The notes under the pieces were generated by a model. The model was not told where the DNA came from, did no database searches, and saw only the letters and a list, made by a program, of their open reading frames with translations. From Sphingobacteriales bacterium 44-61 (GTDB taxonomy: Bacteria; Bacteroidota; Bacteroidia; Chitinophagales; Chitinophagaceae), in NCBI GenBank assembly GCA_001898405.1, contig MKTW01000002.1:618175-682174 (forward strand): a stretch of DNA of 64,000 nt. The letters run 5' to 3'. Shown here piece by piece: positions 63,808 through 64,000 of the stretch (positions within the stretch are counted from its first letter, which is position 1; the number at the start of each line of letters is the position of its first letter). The translations under genes were made by a program, and so were the position numbers.

Positions 63808-63840
63808 TGTTTACTCACAAAAAATAGACATGAGTAAACA
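63808..63840. promoter_or_regulatory. Perfect inverted-repeat operator candidate
   Basis: TGTTTACTCA (63808-63817) and TGAGTAAACA (63831-63840) are perfect 10-bp inverted arms with a 13-bp spacer, so their centres are 23 bp apart (about two helical turns). It lies 6 bp upstream of the minus-strand start at 63802, an ideal place for autoregulation by the HTH proteins encoded there. Confidence 0.75.
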
Positions 63841-63892
63841 ATTATCAATCAAATACTTATATGTAAACCCCTAAAGACAATATTTGTACCAC

Positions 63893-63928
63893 TAAGGGTA
63901 TTAAATAATACCCTTAATTTTAAGGGTA
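63893..63928. repeat. TAAGGGTA inverted and direct repeats
   Basis: TAAGGGTATT (63893-63902) and AATACCCTTA (63907-63916) are perfect 10-bp arms around AAAT, and a third copy TAAGGGTA follows at 63921-63928. In an AT-rich gene-free region between the small HTH gene (minus) and whatever lies right of the window. May be an operator or hairpin for a regulator. Confidence 0.6.
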
Positions 63929-64000
63929 AATTTTTTCTTCCGAATATTATGTTGATCAATGAGAACATATATCATTCCTTAAAAGTGACTTTTAATGAGT

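Larger units (their letters stand above)
53971..64000. mobile_element. Accessory/mobilizable island (partial; right end outside window)
   Basis: From the tRNA-Lys 3' end onward the genes are of mobile-element type and the DNA is visibly richer in A/T: excisionase-type HTH pair, mobC, relaxase, accessory mobilization protein, AlbA_2 protein and XRE regulators. The left boundary at the tRNA is inferred from position. No tyrosine or serine recombinase, no replication gene and no duplicated tRNA end are visible in the window. The right boundary is unknown. Confidence 0.65.

Overview
The window looks like chromosome from a member of the Bacteroidota, most likely a Chitinophagaceae-type gliding or polysaccharide-rich bacterium. 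This rests on several sequence features: a type IX secretion (T9SS) C-terminal sorting domain, a textbook Bacteroidota housekeeping promoter (TTTG, 20 nt, TATTTTTG) in front of a tRNA, LytS/LytTR two-component pairs, a reg_prop/Y_Y_Y hybrid sensor, many exopolysaccharide (EPS) genes and weak Shine-Dalgarno signals. No species can be named from the sequence alone.

Layout. 1-4769 (minus, running off the left edge): a giant secreted protein with an esterase-like head, at least ten PKD repeats and an RCC1-like propeller; two of its PKD repeats are an exact 570-bp tandem duplication. 5141-17550: a first EPS region, mostly plus strand, with a DUF707-like glycosyltransferase, Wzx-type flippase, GT14 and GT2 transferases, a Wzz/Wzc-type chain-length/ATPase protein, a 30-residue membrane peptide, a Wzy/ligase-type protein, a half-length TolC-like protein, two acyltransferases and a methyltransferase. 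17571-19954: a two-gene membrane/periplasmic GMC dehydrogenase (small subunit plus flavoprotein). 19990-21438: a GT-C type membrane protein. 21618-28475: a 2285-residue T9SS substrate with a hydrolase head, FN3, PA14 and a three-copy unnamed module. 28970-37636 (minus): a second EPS operon running from a receiver-like protein and a WbaP-type priming sugar transferase through GT2, asparagine synthase, epimerase, GT4, methyltransferase and a processive GT2. The two EPS blocks together supply priming, elongation, decoration, flipping, polymerisation and export of a heteropolysaccharide.

37912-53724: ordinary chromosomal genes: EEP-family phosphatase/nuclease, membrane protein, OmpA-like protein, M14 peptidase, cytochrome c lipoprotein, hemerythrin protein, a hybrid propeller sensor with a decayed ATPase domain facing a LytTR regulator with two LytS-type kinases, and NhaA.

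53898-64000: tRNA-Lys(TTT) with promoter and terminator, followed directly by an AT-richer accessory island that continues past the right edge. It holds two near-identical HTH (excisionase-type) proteins, a mobC/relaxase/accessory mobilization module with a candidate oriT, a TlpA-like redoxin, an AlbA_2/Schlafen-type regulator, and two XRE regulators sharing a helix-turn-helix plus C-terminal zipper design. No integrase or replication gene is visible, so the island is either partly outside the window, decayed, or mobilised in trans. The most promising unexplained pieces are the three-copy module in the giant T9SS protein, the paired receiver-like domains lacking the phosphoacceptor at the head of the EPS operon, the sensor with a decayed kinase domain, and the dyad-rich control regions of the island.
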